Source of the DNA: Linnemannia hyalina
Lineage: Eukaryota; Mortierellomycota; Mortierellomycetes; Mortierellales; Mortierellaceae
NCBI GenBank assembly: GCA_019671135.1
Contig: JAHRHY010000013.1
Location: 868,001-932,000, forward strand
Length of the DNA: 64,000 nt
Direction: 5' to 3'
A program made the translations under genes and the position numbers. Positions 11,901 to 22,198 of this stretch are shown in pieces (the first letter of the stretch is position 1; each line of letters begins with the position of its first letter). The notes under the pieces are model-generated. The model was not told the origin of the DNA. It did not search any database and was given only the letters and a program-made list of their open reading frames with translations.

Positions 11901-13760
11901 TCAGCCTAATCCAAAATGACGAAACCCCTTCCAACGCTTCTCAAGAACAGGCAGTTCAATATCAGGTCGTGTCATCTTCAGCCACCTCACCCCCTCCGAC
12001 CAACCCTTCTCCTCCACCCCTTCTCCACCCTTCCCAGCATCCTCCTCAAATATCAACCCCCTAATCACCTTCAGCATCGGCCAATGCTTCACCATCCACT
12101 GCACCTCCGCAACCCCAATCTGATGCCTCAGATACTCAACATCCAAAACCTCCAACCGCCTCAACCCCTCCAACCTCTCCAACCCTTCCTCAACCGTAAA
12201 CTGCAAGTCCCTGGCCACCCCCCCATCATGCATAAACGGATCCATCACACTCACCAGACACAGCTCTCGGAGGTTAGTCAAACGAGCCAAATGATTATAG
12301 AACCATTTCAAGCAGGCTGGGTACTCGAGTCCGGAGAGGGGATCGAACGGACCTTCTCCAGGTTGGGTAGGTGCCGGATGGGGGGTGAATGGACCCCGCC
12401 AGAGTCGGTCTTTTCGCATGGCGACACTCGCGATTCCTGTCCGCAGCACCCGAAGAGACTCCTCACAGGACCATGGTTTATAAGTGATCCTTTGGTCACC
12501 TCCACCGTCGTCCCACAACATCGACAGTGTTGTGATTGCCTTTGTCCCTGCAAACTTCTTGGCCTGTTCGGACTTCTGGTGCGATCCATCAAAACGCAAT
12601 CCAGAATCGGCAAAGAGCTCAGTCAGATACTCGCGGCATCGGAAGTCGACCACCTGCAAGCCCGGGAACCGGTCGAGGAGAGTGACCATCTGATAATTCT
12701 GTATATACTCGCATGCTGATATGTCCAGGACACGGAGTTGAGGTCTAGCAAGCAAAGAGGATAGGGGTGAATCGTCCTGTGACTGTGAGGCAGTAATGGG
12801 CGAAGGAAATGTTGGATGAGGAGCGGGAAGAGGAGGAGCGAAGGCATGAATCAAAGCCTTAAACGCTTCATGGCTGAATCCACAGCTGTTCGACAAGTAC
12901 AATTCCACGATCCCCTGACCCGTCGTCGCCCGCACCTCCGCCCGCGCCCTCACTTGCGCCTCCGCTTCTCCTCCTCCCTTTCCTTCTCCTTCGCCATCCA
13001 AAGCACTCATGGCCAATCGCTGTTGTTCACCCACCAGCCCAGCCGCACAAATAACCTTGGCCAAACAGCGATCAATTGCCTCCTTCCTCAACATCTTCGT
13101 ATGAATCTCCATCCCCAGTCCATTCCCACACATCCCCTTGGGCCAGACCCACGGCAACTCTGTATTCCTGCCCATAATCTTCAACGCCCGGATGTTTGAG
13201 CATTGCTGCAAGAGGCGGATATATATCCATGTCTGCGTAACGCCTGGGGCTTCTTCGGGTTCGGACGTCTCGGGTTGTGGCAGGAAATTTTGTCCTTCGT
13301 CCCATTCGAGGGTTAGGATTTCGACGAGGTGACCGTGGAGGGTGAGGCTGGCGAAGGAGGGTTGAGGAGGTAAGAAAAATTCAGAATTGTCGTGTAGCTC
13401 CGCCGTCGCCGCCCATGGGTTAGGGATTCGGCGGTTGATAACCGGCCGTTCTTGTCGTTCTCGCTTCGGTGTCTGCGATGTTGACGATGCTGAAGTCGAT
13501 GTCTTGTCCTCTGAAGCATCCACTCCAGACTGGCCCAGTTCCTTCTGCTTCTTGTCAAGGTAATAAAACTCCGAGTAGTATGGGACCCAATCCGAAAACG
13601 AGATATGTCGCCAAAAGAAAGGATGCAGGTTCTTGGAGAAGGTCTTGTTGACGAGGAGACATCGGTATAAATCGGTCTGGTTGAGGTACTTGGCAATGAT
13701 GTGACACAGTTCTGGGCAGCTGAACGTAGCCAACGACGGCGAGGGTTTCGCTGAGTTCAT
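11901..13760 (-). CDS. F-box/LRR-like protein
   Basis: Single exon, 619 residues, from ATG at 13760 to TGA at 11901. The F-box occupies residues about 10-52 (FSCPELCHIIAKYLN, then LLVNKTFSKNLHPFFWRHI), the Skp1-binding module of SCF ubiquitin ligases. The body is a set of irregular leucine-rich repeats with an insert rich in Gly, Glu and Arg (EGEGKGGGEAEAQVRARAE). The C-terminal part shows the blocks shared by its neighbours: FYNHLARLTNLRELCL and, about 60 residues on, LRHQIGVAEVQWMVKHWP, followed by a short charged tail. The first block (PWVC-type) is not obvious here. It converges on the plus-strand membrane protein gene with only about 60 bp between stops. The substrate is unknown and cannot be told from the sequence. 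Confidence 0.85.
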   Translation of the reverse strand: MNSAKPSPSLATFSCPELCHIIAKYLNQTDLYRCLLVNKTFSKNLHPFFWRHISFSDWVPYYSEFYYLDKKQKELGQSGVDASEDKTSTSASSTSQTPKRERQERPVINRRIPNPWAATAELHDNSEFFLPPQPSFASLTLHGHLVEILTLEWDEGQNFLPQPETSEPEEAPGVTQTWIYIRLLQQCSNIRALKIMGRNTELPWVWPKGMCGNGLGMEIHTKMLRKEAIDRCLAKVICAAGLVGEQQRLAMSALDGEGEGKGGGEAEAQVRARAEVRATTGQGIVELYLSNSCGFSHEAFKALIHAFAPPLPAPHPTFPSPITASQSQDDSPLSSLLARPQLRVLDISACEYIQNYQMVTLLDRFPGLQVVDFRCREYLTELFADSGLRFDGSHQKSEQAKKFAGTKAITTLSMLWDDGGGDQRITYKPWSCEESLRVLRTGIASVAMRKDRLWRGPFTPHPAPTQPGEGPFDPLSGLEYPACLKWFYNHLARLTNLRELCLVSVMDPFMHDGGVARDLQFTVEEGLERLEGLRRLEVLDVEYLRHQIGVAEVQWMVKHWPMLKVIRGLIFEEDAGKGGEGVEEKGWSEGVRWLKMTRPDIELPVLEKRWKGFRHFGLG

Positions 13761-13993
13761 CTTTTCTTATTGTGTTGAGCGAGAGGTGGGAGGTAGGTGA
13801 GAAGGTAACGAGAAAGAACGAGCGAAATGCCCCCTTTTCAATCGTTTTTTTCACCCTTCATTAATACGTGGCTTTTGGTTTGTGGATGGGTGGGGCATGC
13901 CATTCACGTTTATTTAGGCGAAAAACAACGGGAACAATAAGGAGAGTGACTGAGGGCGAAGGGAGAAAGAACAACAACGGTGGTGCTTTCTCT

Positions 13994-14278
13994 TTAGAGC
14001 ACAATGGGTTCTTGAGAAGAAGCAGAGCCGACAATAACCGAAGGTTGTAGTGGTTTTTGTTGTTTTTGGTCAAGGGCGTCAAGTCCATGCTTTGTGTCGA
14101 CAGTAGCAACGTGCTCAGACTCCCTAGAAGAGGATCCCGCTGCTGCCTCTGCTTCTCCTGTTGCCTTGAGTGTTGCAGCTGCGGTGGCACCAGAGGGTGC
14201 AAACAGGATAAGCGCAATTAGGGTACTGAGCAAGGCTAGCCATTGTCTCCACGGTGCTGGGGGTGCTTTGTAGATCAT
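13994..14278 (-). CDS. Small secreted or single-TM protein
   Basis: A 94-residue ORF starting at the ATG at 14278 (MIYKAPPAPWRQW). The frame is open far upstream, but that part is low-complexity and this start gives a textbook signal sequence: a short basic N-region, a hydrophobic core (LALLSTLIALILFA) and an Ala-rich cleavage-like site (SGATAAA). The mature part (about 62 residues) is Ala/Ser/Gln/Glu-rich without cysteines and has no recognisable domain. It may be a secreted peptide, a cell-wall protein precursor or a spurious ORF. A 20-bp direct repeat sits 14-60 bp upstream of the start, in the leader. Confidence 0.45.
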   Translation of the reverse strand: MIYKAPPAPWRQWLALLSTLIALILFAPSGATAAATLKATGEAEAAAGSSSRESEHVATVDTKHGLDALDQKQQKPLQPSVIVGSASSQEPIVL

Positions 14279-14291
14279 TTTTGTATTTGTC

Positions 14292-14340
14292 GGAGTGTAG
14301 AGAAGAGCGAGGGAGTGTAGAGAAGAGCGAGGGAGTGCAG
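14292..14340. repeat. Tandem 20-bp direct repeat
   Basis: Two exact 20-bp copies of GGAGTGTAGAGAAGAGCGAG (14292-14311 and 14312-14331) are followed by a partial third, in the leader of the small secreted-protein ORF. On that gene's strand the unit is CT-rich. Confidence 0.9.
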
Positions 14341-14959
14341 AATGGTATGTATGCTTGTTGGCGGATGTGCGTTTCCAAAGTTGCAAGGGATGTGGCAGGA
14401 GCAATGAACTGTGGAGATTGGTGTAAGTGTTTAAGCAAGCGAATAAGTGATGAGCAAAGAGGAAAAGAGTGAATGGAAGACAATGTGAAGGAAGACGAAG
14501 ATGAAGAAAGTTGCCCCTTGTGACCATGCAGCCATGAGTGTGGACAAGGGCTATTCCAAAGCAGACGGCTTTTTTTGTCCGCCCGGTCCACCGCCAGCAG
14601 GCGAATGATATCAATGTCCTTCGTGCATGCACCCCTCACCTCCCCTCAGTTTCTTTCGTTTCGATAGGAACAAACGGTCGACTGACCACAAGAAACAATT
14701 CTTATCGACACCTACCTTCTGCATCGGTGCTGCCAAACAGAAAGATACCCCATTGATCGCGAACGACGCGTCGACGTCGTGTTTACACTTTCCTTTTGCT
14801 TACACTTGCTTCCATTTGATCATGTCGCGTTCGTTCCTCTCTAGACAGATATCAGTCGCACCATGGTGATCTTCCTTCCTTCTAAATAGGATGGCCACCG
14901 TCCTTCTCCTTCATCGTGAAGTATCCAACAGATATCTTTACGCGTTTCCAAACCACCAC

Positions 14960-15229
14960 CTTTCTTCTCTTCCTTTCTCTCCTCCTCTTACAACCCCGTC
15001 ACCAACAACCAAAGCAAAAACAAGCAACGATGCCAATGCAAGGACCCCTCGCAAGATGCCTACGCGAAATATGCCCCCTTCCCACTTGAAGCCTACCCAG
15101 TCCTCTCCATCGGCACCCTCCATTTCACAGGCCTCCACATGCTCTGGTACAAGTTCCAGACATATTCCGACATCCGACATCATCACCGACCCTCTGCCGC
15201 GAGCGGGTTGCTCCAAGACCATGACGACT
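14960..15229 (+). other. Possible short coding exon or gene remnant
   Basis: A frame ending in TAA at about 15229 has strongly C-ending codons typical of real genes here and encodes a non-repetitive stretch including DAYAKYAPFPLEAYPVL and LHFTGLHMLWYKFQTYSDIR. It has no good ATG of its own. One splice guess joins it to the ATG at 14891 (MATVLLLHRE, GT at 14921, acceptor near 15046), giving about 72 residues in phase, but this is unproven. I do not recognise the protein. A competing 145-codon ORF from 14891 runs in another frame but is Ser/Thr/Pro-biased and looks like a shadow. Confidence 0.25.
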
Positions 15230-15452
15230 AATTCGCATATCTTTAGTGCGAGGACTCAGAACATCCGTGTTGGCCTTGTTACCAATTTCTCATGCCGAAA
15301 AGTGAGGGCAGCTGGATGCGTTCACTAGGAGCTGAGTCTACTCTTTTAGGACGAAATTGAATCTTCTCTTCTTTTCTTTGCATGTAGTACAGTATCATTC
15401 AAGCCATATTTCTTTAGTCGCGCACACACAGTTATGAAATAAAAAAATAATA

Positions 15453-17531
15453 TTATGTGCGCTGAGAACCAACCCAGACTTCAACCTTCGGACACAACCT
15501 CTTCATCTCCCTCACAAACACCGGTTTCTTCACCCCCCCTCCCCAACTGCCTGCACCAGCTTCTGAATCATCCATCAACACAGCAGAAGTACTACCTCGG
15601 AAGGTCCGGAGACAAGGAAACGACCGTGCCATCCACGCACATTCGCGAGCAGAGATCCGGTGATGCCAAAGCCTTTGCACATCAAGTTCCTGTAACTGTG
15701 AAAGTGTCTCCAGGCGAGTGAGTCCCGAGCGCATAGTCAAGTCGAAGGAGGATTGGCCAGTCGGAAAGGCGGATGCGTATGCTGCTGCTGTCGCTGATCC
15801 AGGTCCTGACACAGGTTCAATCTCGCCTCCGAGGTGTAGTGTCCGGAGTTCGGTCAGCAGCGCCAGTTGTGAGTAGATATGGTCAACATAAATCTTGATG
15901 CTTGTACCAGAACTCTCACCAATGTTGACCCCAGTAACAACAGGTACTCCATTATTGTCGGTGCTGGTCAAATAATTGGACAACGATGTCCGCAAGTTGG
16001 ACCGGTTCAGAGACAAGAACCCCGAGAACCCGATGCTGAGACGCTGAAGACGGAGGCAAACCCATGCCGGCCTATTGCCCATCCCTATCGGCAAATCCTT
16101 GATATTGATCCTCATATCCGCACCAGAATTCCTGCTACCACCGCCTCCACCGCCACCGCCACCGCCATTGCCACCTGTCGTACTGCTGCTGTTGCTTGAT
16201 CCTGCTGTCCGTCCAGGAGGTGCCATGGCCAAGAAGGTGATCAAATTCGGACACGACGTCAAAATCAACTGCAGATCTTTGCTCTCCACACTCCCACCCC
16301 GACAGTTCTCGAAATCCAGTTCCTGAAGCGTGAACCGATGCTGTCGCGAAAATGATAACAATGCTCGGATAGAGTGGCGGCCGATAAAGAGTCCACTCTG
16401 GACAACCAGGGATTGGAGGCGATCTGTCTGACATGCTTCCAGTAGCCTTGCCGAGTGTTGTTCGTCATGACCGTTGTTGTCGTATGTGGAAGAGGAGGAA
16501 GAGGAGCATGCGAGAGTGAGGTGACGGAGCCTTGTGGCAGTTCCCTCGAGGACTTGACATAGCCCTTGCATTTGCATTGATCGAGTCATGTCCAGCCCTG
16601 TGACGAGGAGGGATTCTAGGTTGGGGCAGTGTCGCAGAAGCGGGAGGATGGTGAGGTGATAGATGTGCTGCAGCTCGGCGTCGACACGAAGTTCCTTGAA
16701 GTGCCGTGCGACATGTCCCTCTGGTAAGAGCGCTTCCATCCCCTCGTCCTGCTCCTGATCAATTGTCGTCCTTGCTGTCGCTGTTGATGTTGATGCTGTT
16801 GACGAAGTACTGAACGCGGCACTGCTACTGTGGTTCCCCCGACAAGTCAACCTCAAAGACTCCAATCGACCCAAAGCAGCACCCCTCAACACATGCCTGA
16901 CCCCCCTCAAATGCGCCTCCGTAAAGCAAGTGATCGTCGCCGAGACCAGCCCCGGATGGCTCGCAAGCGTGGCGCCCAACAACTCCGACACGCTCTCATT
17001 CGCCAATGGGAAAACTGTCAATCTGATCTCCCTCAAACTGGTGTTCACTTTAATAAATTGCAGTAGACGAACTGCATTCGTATGGTCGACAATCCCCTTG
17101 TTGTGCAGTTCTGACGCAAGTGAATCGAGCCGAGTCAGGTTCTGGAACAAGTTAACCTGCACAGGGAGGGACTCGAAGGTATAACAAAAGACGCTGTGGA
17201 TCGACCGGACATGGGGCGCGTGTCGGAGGATGGCGGCTTGGATTTGCGGCGAGGAGCGGAAGAGGGAGACGGTGTACTGGTTGACGAAGGAGAGGTTTGC
17301 CCAGAGGATGGGCGAGAAGGCTTGGTGCCAGGTACGGCTGACGCGAGTGCAGAGAGAAAGGGTGTAAGGTGTTAGGGAGGAGACGATTTCGTCGCAGAGG
17401 AGGGGGATGGTGAGGACTTTTGCGAGAGCGATGGATTCATTTTGAGGGTGTTGAATGTGTAGGCGAGCATGGCTGAATGGGTTTAGGTGGGCGAGGTGGG
17501 CGGAGGCTGGTCTGGTGGTGAGATGGAGCAT
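15453..17531 (-). CDS. F-box/LRR-like protein with poly-Gly insert
   Basis: Single exon, 692 residues if the ATG at 17531 (MLHLTTRPASAH) is used. The frame stays open up to an ATG at 17687, which would add 52 strongly hydrophobic residues. I prefer the shorter form because other family members start close to the F-box. The F-box lies at about 40-85 (LTIPLLCDEIVSSLTPYTLS, RVSRTWHQAF, LWANLSF). The leucine-rich body holds Ser-rich and Gly-rich insertions (about ten consecutive Gly). The C-terminal family blocks are present: AWVCLRLQRLSI, IYSQLALLTELRTLHL and ISARECAWMARSFPCLRTF. Probable SCF substrate receptor; target unknown. If the long start is real the protein would be membrane-tethered, which would be unusual for the family. 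Confidence 0.8.
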   Translation of the reverse strand: MLHLTTRPASAHLAHLNPFSHARLHIQHPQNESIALAKVLTIPLLCDEIVSSLTPYTLSLCTRVSRTWHQAFSPILWANLSFVNQYTVSLFRSSPQIQAAILRHAPHVRSIHSVFCYTFESLPVQVNLFQNLTRLDSLASELHNKGIVDHTNAVRLLQFIKVNTSLREIRLTVFPLANESVSELLGATLASHPGLVSATITCFTEAHLRGVRHVLRGAALGRLESLRLTCRGNHSSSAAFSTSSTASTSTATARTTIDQEQDEGMEALLPEGHVARHFKELRVDAELQHIYHLTILPLLRHCPNLESLLVTGLDMTRSMQMQGLCQVLEGTATRLRHLTLACSSSSSSTYDNNGHDEQHSARLLEACQTDRLQSLVVQSGLFIGRHSIRALLSFSRQHRFTLQELDFENCRGGSVESKDLQLILTSCPNLITFLAMAPPGRTAGSSNSSSTTGGNGGGGGGGGGGSRNSGADMRINIKDLPIGMGNRPAWVCLRLQRLSIGFSGFLSLNRSNLRTSLSNYLTSTDNNGVPVVTGVNIGESSGTSIKIYVDHIYSQLALLTELRTLHLGGEIEPVSGPGSATAAAYASAFPTGQSSFDLTMRSGLTRLETLSQLQELDVQRLWHHRISARECAWMARSFPCLRTFRGSTSAVLMDDSEAGAGSWGGGVKKPVFVREMKRLCPKVEVWVGSQRT

Positions 17532-17806
17532 CGGATGCCACAGGAACGTTGAAAGGACGTCGAGAAGGGTGAAGAAGGTGGATAGAAAAAGGTGACAGGT
17601 GAGAAGCAGGAAAAGAAGGAGGAGGTGGAGTTGGGCAAAGAGGAAAGAGAAACACAAGTGAAAAAGGGACGCGAGAACAAGTTTCATTTCTAAAGTGGTT
17701 TAATCAGTGAGACGAAAAAGAGTGTTTGAAAAAGAGTATTTTTATTCACGCATCCACTACCTCGCACTGCCGCGCACTGCCGTATAAACAAATAAAAACA
17801 ACGGCC

Positions 17807-19947
17807 TTATCCAGGTCCGTAGACGCGCTCCATGTAGGTGGTCCAGTGAACAATCACACGCCGGACCTGCGCCCATGCTTGCTTCAATTGCTGCTTCTCG
17901 CTCAGACCAGGTTGGTTGGGGATCATGAACCACTCCATATGCTTCGTCTTGCATGGGCACGTATGATTCTTGTCGTGGAACGGCTTTAACTCGATATGAA
18001 TCAACCGCTCCAGACGATGAGCATATCGGCACCTAAATCCTGTAATCACATTGTCATCCTCAGGTTTCGATGTCTCTGCCAAGTCGTTCTCGTCCGTGGG
18101 CGCCAATGCTCCTTGTTCGGGGAAGACCTCAAGCAGGATTGGTGGCGAGCCGCACTTATCTGACCACTCATTCATGCGGCGATACACATTGTCGGTGCGT
18201 CCCACTTTGAACAACGTGTGAGTTCCCGTCGAGCGTGCTAATTGGTAAGAGTCAAAGGCAATTGAGTCAGAGGACTGACCACGATGACGATAAACGCCTT
18301 ACAAAGGTGTGTATGTAAGAGAGCACGAAAAGAAAAGAGAGAACAAAAAAAGAGAGCTTACTCTCCAAGAGCTGATAGGCATAAATGTATCCAGGCTTAT
18401 CGTTTTCCGAGGTGGGTCTCTCCATGGCCGCCCTGAGCTTGTTCTGCACATAGTCAGGCAGATTAGGGTTGACCCATTCTAAATCGACGAAATGAAACGA
18501 AAAAAATGAATCGTCAGTCGGCAACTCTCGATGCAAAATGCAAAGAGCCAAAGAACATGAAAGACGACGACTTACCAGAGACGTCGAGCCATTGAAGGAG
18601 CACACCGCCCTTGCCCTCGATGTGAACGACAACTTCATCCTCATCGTTCACCTCATGGTCGTGGCACATCAAGACTTCACCCTTTTCCTGAGGACGATCC
18701 AACTTGACCTTACGCTTACAACGGTGTCCGTTCGTGTTGAAACCGTGACATTGGTTGGGGATCTCGTCGTCAGCATCTTCGTCAGCCTTGACGGACAGGT
18801 CGTTGATGTTCTTGGTGATCGAGTCCACACTGTCCTGAGATCCTCTGCGCTTCTCCGGCTTTGTCGCCGTCATACCACCAACAGGCGTCTTCTTCTCCTC
18901 CTTCTCAGGTGTAGGCGTGTCGATCGTCTTTGGCTTGAAGAGCGAGCCAATGTTGTGGAACAGACGACGGACAGAGGCACGCTTCGAGTCTGGATCATCC
19001 TTGTCCTCGTGAGAATGCAGGAACTCTTGCACCTTAACCTTGTACTTGAAGAAACCAGAAGGCTCCCTTTCGGGCGCAGCGTGAGGGTTCGTAATGGGTG
19101 TCACCGCGTCGTCGCTGTCGCGGCGGTCCAATAGCTTCTCTTTGATGGCTGAGAGGGTCTTGATAGTTGATTCAGAGAGCTTGACGGGAGCGGGGGCAGG
19201 AACCCAAAATCCTCCCGTGGGATGCCCCGAGGCAGAACTGGACTTTGTCTTGTTCTTGGGAGGAGCCAAAACTGCGCTGGTGTTGAAGATCTTAGACTTT
19301 GTGTGCTTGATCTTGGTCTTTAGGGGTCCATCTTCCTCAGTACGAGCGGGGGTTGCGGATTTGTTGGGCTGGATCTTGATAGATGCCATCTTTCCTGAAA
19401 GTTCATCCACGTCGTCAGAGTCATCGTCATCAAAGTCATCGTCGTCAGAGTGATCGTCGTCCGAGTCGCTGTCCTCGCTGTCGCCAGGGACGAAGTCGCC
19501 ATCGGATTCGGGCTCAAACTCATCAGAGGACTCGATGATCTTCTTGTTGCGAGCGGCAGAGGCAGCCTTGCGAGGAGCAATAGTCTTGGTAGCCTTGGCT
19601 GCAGCAGTCTTCTTGATGGCGGCCTTGGGATCAGGTTTGGCGATAGGGACAGGCGCAGGTCTCACAGTATCGTCGTTGTCGTCGACAGCAGCCGATTTCT
19701 TGATGCCTAGAGCCTTCAATGCCTTGGTGGCCTTGGAGGCCTTGGGCTTATCGTCCTCGTCCTCTTTCTCTGCCTCAGAGTCGGTGAAAGGGTTTGCGCC
19801 CGGCTTGCGGCCACCATAAGGCGTGCCTGCCTGCTCCTTGTGCTTTTCCGAGCAGTAACCGTCGAGTTTGCCTGAGCGGGTGCATTGCCGACCGGTGGAG
19901 ACAGCAATGGCCTTGCAGCGACCTGACGCAGTCGAGCTTGTCATCAT
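17807..19947 (-). CDS. Mug113-like T5orf172 (GIY-YIG-type) domain protein
   Basis: Three exons (19947-18576, 18478-18362, 18237-17807), all GT-AG, total 1920 nt, 639 residues. The N-terminus has a small Cys/His cluster (GRCKAIAVSTGRQC, then YCSEKH). The long middle is acidic, Lys/Ala-rich and probably disordered. A second Cys/His cluster follows (NQCHGFNTNGHRCKRKV, then MCHDHE). The C-terminal T5orf172 domain, a relative of GIY-YIG nucleases, shows GYIYAY at 487-492 and LFKVGRT at 505-511, then RRMNEW and the Cys-rich CPCKTKHMEWF. S. pombe Mug113 (meiotically upregulated) and many filamentous-fungal proteins share this domain; the activity is not established. The C-x-G-x-x-x-x-G-x-C-KR cluster before the domain is typical for the fungal family. 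Domain call strong, biological role unknown. Confidence 0.88.
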
Positions 19948-20340
19948 GGACGAAGGATGGGTGACGATGAAAGAAGTAAAGCTGATGGGTGATATATATG
20001 CGGGGTATATTAACGTAGACGTTTAAAAAGAAAGGTATATGCACAAAGAGGGCGTCTCGCGTGAGGAAAAGTGGATGGAGCGACGTGGGGTGAGGATAGG
20101 GATGTGGAGATGGGCGGAAGGAAGGAGAGAGGAAGAAAAGAAGAGAGAAGAAAGGAAAAGAAGGGATCAGAAGGTGGAATGACACAGCATCTCTCGTTTG
20201 GAGTTTGGACGAAACGTGGCTGAGGGTCACGCAGAGTAAGGGAGGAAGGAGTTCGACGGGAAGGAAAAGAGACTACTAGTTCAGTTGGGAGCACGCTATT
20301 GACCAAGGAGAGAAAGGGAACCAACCATGCACACACCAAC

Positions 20341-20391
20341 AGCCACAGCAACAACAACAATAACAACAACAACAACTACAACAACAACAGT
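20341..20391. repeat. CAA/AAC microsatellite
   Basis: An imperfect CAA repeat with CAATAA and CTA interruptions lies in the intergenic stretch between the T5orf172 gene and the next F-box gene; no coding role is apparent. Confidence 0.9.
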
Positions 20392-20626
20392 CCTGAACAT
20401 TGCATGCAAACTCATGACCTACCCATGCACACACATTCAAGGAGGATCCTTCTTGGACATGGCCTGACTCCTACTCCACGGAACAGACTCAGAGACAAGG
20501 GGCCCGCCCCTGGATTAGTTATTCAGGCACCGCTCATTGATTGGCTACAGATCAAACGGGTTCCCATTTTCAATTTGAAATAATTTTATCTTGGTGTCGA
20601 AGACCGAGTGCCAGTGATAATGTTTA

Positions 20627-22198
20627 CTACAACCCCAAGATGGTCTCTAACCTGCACCAGGTCCTCCACATCCAGTCATGATCTGCAGTATCGATTCGGT
20701 GATGCATCCTCCCCACCCCAAGCACTCGCAGCGCCTGCAGTCCGTCAAGGCAGTCGAGCCCACTCTCTAATGTCATCGATAGACAATTTAATTGATTCTC
20801 GCCATGCCTGTTGCCCAAGTACAACTCCTCCAGGTATACAAGGCTACCCAGCTGTCGGTAGATCCGTCTCTGGATAACATGGCTCTCCTCGTCCGTCCCG
20901 TTGTGCATCGGATGACCCTCTGGAATAGGTTCGCCATGCTGGTCCTCCTTGATATCTGGTCTCGGAATACCACCAATCTCGACGCTGAGGGTCCGGAGCC
21001 ACCGACAAGCCCATGTTGAAAGGAGCATATCCTGTGCCAGTAGCCTGGGACAAGATTCGACATAGTCACCAATAAGGCTCGCCTCCAGTAACCGCAAATG
21101 AACAGCAGATCCGAGAATCGCCTGGAGATCCTGGCTGTCCATCGCCTCGCAGCCCACAATTGTCAACTCCGTCAGATCCTCTTGGCAGGTGTTGACAATT
21201 GCTTGAGAGGTCGCAAATCCTGCATTTGTGCAGCCCTTGAGGTTAAGAGAGTACCACCGTTGGTTTCCGTCATCTCTGATCCCTTGTCCTGTTGTGATGT
21301 GCTGAGCAATATCCTTGTCCGAGAAGTTCTTGAGGCTAGGAGAAGACAACATTTTGAGAGATCGAGAGGTTGCCCGCTGGATCGTGTCGTGCAAGGCGCC
21401 GCTGGTGACCCAGTCTGTCCTTGGACTGTTCTCCTGCAAAAACTCAATCGCCCTCAACTGTGGTGCAGATCGGAGAAAGTCCTCGGAGAGAACCAGGGGT
21501 ACTCGGTCGCCCATGTGGCCGTTGAACGAAACGACTGTGAGAGCCGGGTGGTCCGTGGTCTTGCCATAGTACTTGGAGAGCCAGGGCTCGCTCATTGCTT
21601 CCAAATCCTCAGAGTCGTGAAAGAGGACGGCCATCTGGATATACTCGATCGTCGATGGAGCGTTTGCCAAGAAGGTCTTGACGATCTCATCCTTGAGTTT
21701 TGGGATCTGGGCCATTTCTGCATCGAGGACATCCAGGGTCTTGAGTCGAGGCAAACACTCAATGATTGTGCAGAGGAAGCGTTCGTATTCGAGAGGACAC
21801 TCGGCCAATTTGAGCGTAACGAGGGAGGGGCTCTTTTGGAGGATCTGGAAGAGGATGTCGGGTTGAGACTTGTAGAGACCAAGGGTGCGAGAGGTATCGA
21901 GGAGATCGAGGGTGTGTAGGCGAATGTTGGTATCGAGCATGATCTGCTCGACCATGGAAAAGTCGCAGAGGTGGAGAGCCCTGATGTAGTTACCATGCTG
22001 GAGCCTACTTTTGATGGCTTCGGGGGTGTTGAAGGGGTCGAGGTGGCCATCATGGCGGACATGAATTGACCTCCAGAGATGTCGGGTCCAGATCTGATGC
22101 CATTCCTTGCTGACTCGTGTGAGGGACGCAAAGTCGGGTAAGGCGAGGAAGTTGGCGACGTGGTCAAAGAGCTCTGTGGGCAGCAGAGTTGTTGTCAT
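20627..22198 (-). CDS. F-box/LRR-like protein, IPRPD subfamily
   Basis: Single exon, 523 residues, start ATG at 22198. The F-box is right at the N-terminus (LPTELFDHVANFLALPDFAS, RVSKEWHQIW, LWRSI; residues 6-45). Irregular leucine-rich repeats follow. The family C-terminus is clear: WACRWLRTLSVEIGGIPRPD, then IYRQLGSLVYLEELYLGNR, then HHRIDTADHDWMWRTWCRLE. The IPRPD motif after the first block is shared with the genes at 25343-27235, 27373-29103 and 53688-55493, marking a subfamily with a compact layout. Likely an SCF ubiquitin-ligase receptor. It is transcribed divergently from the F-box gene at 22860, with about 660 bp between start codons. Confidence 0.87.
   Translation of the reverse strand: MTTTLLPTELFDHVANFLALPDFASLTRVSKEWHQIWTRHLWRSIHVRHDGHLDPFNTPEAIKSRLQHGNYIRALHLCDFSMVEQIMLDTNIRLHTLDLLDTSRTLGLYKSQPDILFQILQKSPSLVTLKLAECPLEYERFLCTIIECLPRLKTLDVLDAEMAQIPKLKDEIVKTFLANAPSTIEYIQMAVLFHDSEDLEAMSEPWLSKYYGKTTDHPALTVVSFNGHMGDRVPLVLSEDFLRSAPQLRAIEFLQENSPRTDWVTSGALHDTIQRATSRSLKMLSSPSLKNFSDKDIAQHITTGQGIRDDGNQRWYSLNLKGCTNAGFATSQAIVNTCQEDLTELTIVGCEAMDSQDLQAILGSAVHLRLLEASLIGDYVESCPRLLAQDMLLSTWACRWLRTLSVEIGGIPRPDIKEDQHGEPIPEGHPMHNGTDEESHVIQRRIYRQLGSLVYLEELYLGNRHGENQLNCLSMTLESGLDCLDGLQALRVLGVGRMHHRIDTADHDWMWRTWCRLETILGL

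Noticed and set aside
14891..15328. 145-codon plus-strand ORF
   Set aside because: Ser/Thr/Pro-biased; a competing frame of the same DNA has much stronger codon bias, so this one is probably a shadow.
18538..19134. 198-codon plus-strand ORF
   Set aside because: Antisense to the acidic/Lys-rich exon 1 of the T5orf172 gene; Leu/Val/Arg-rich mirror composition.
21098..21919. 273-codon plus-strand ORF
   Set aside because: Antisense to the F-box gene at 20627; no domain or plausible start context.
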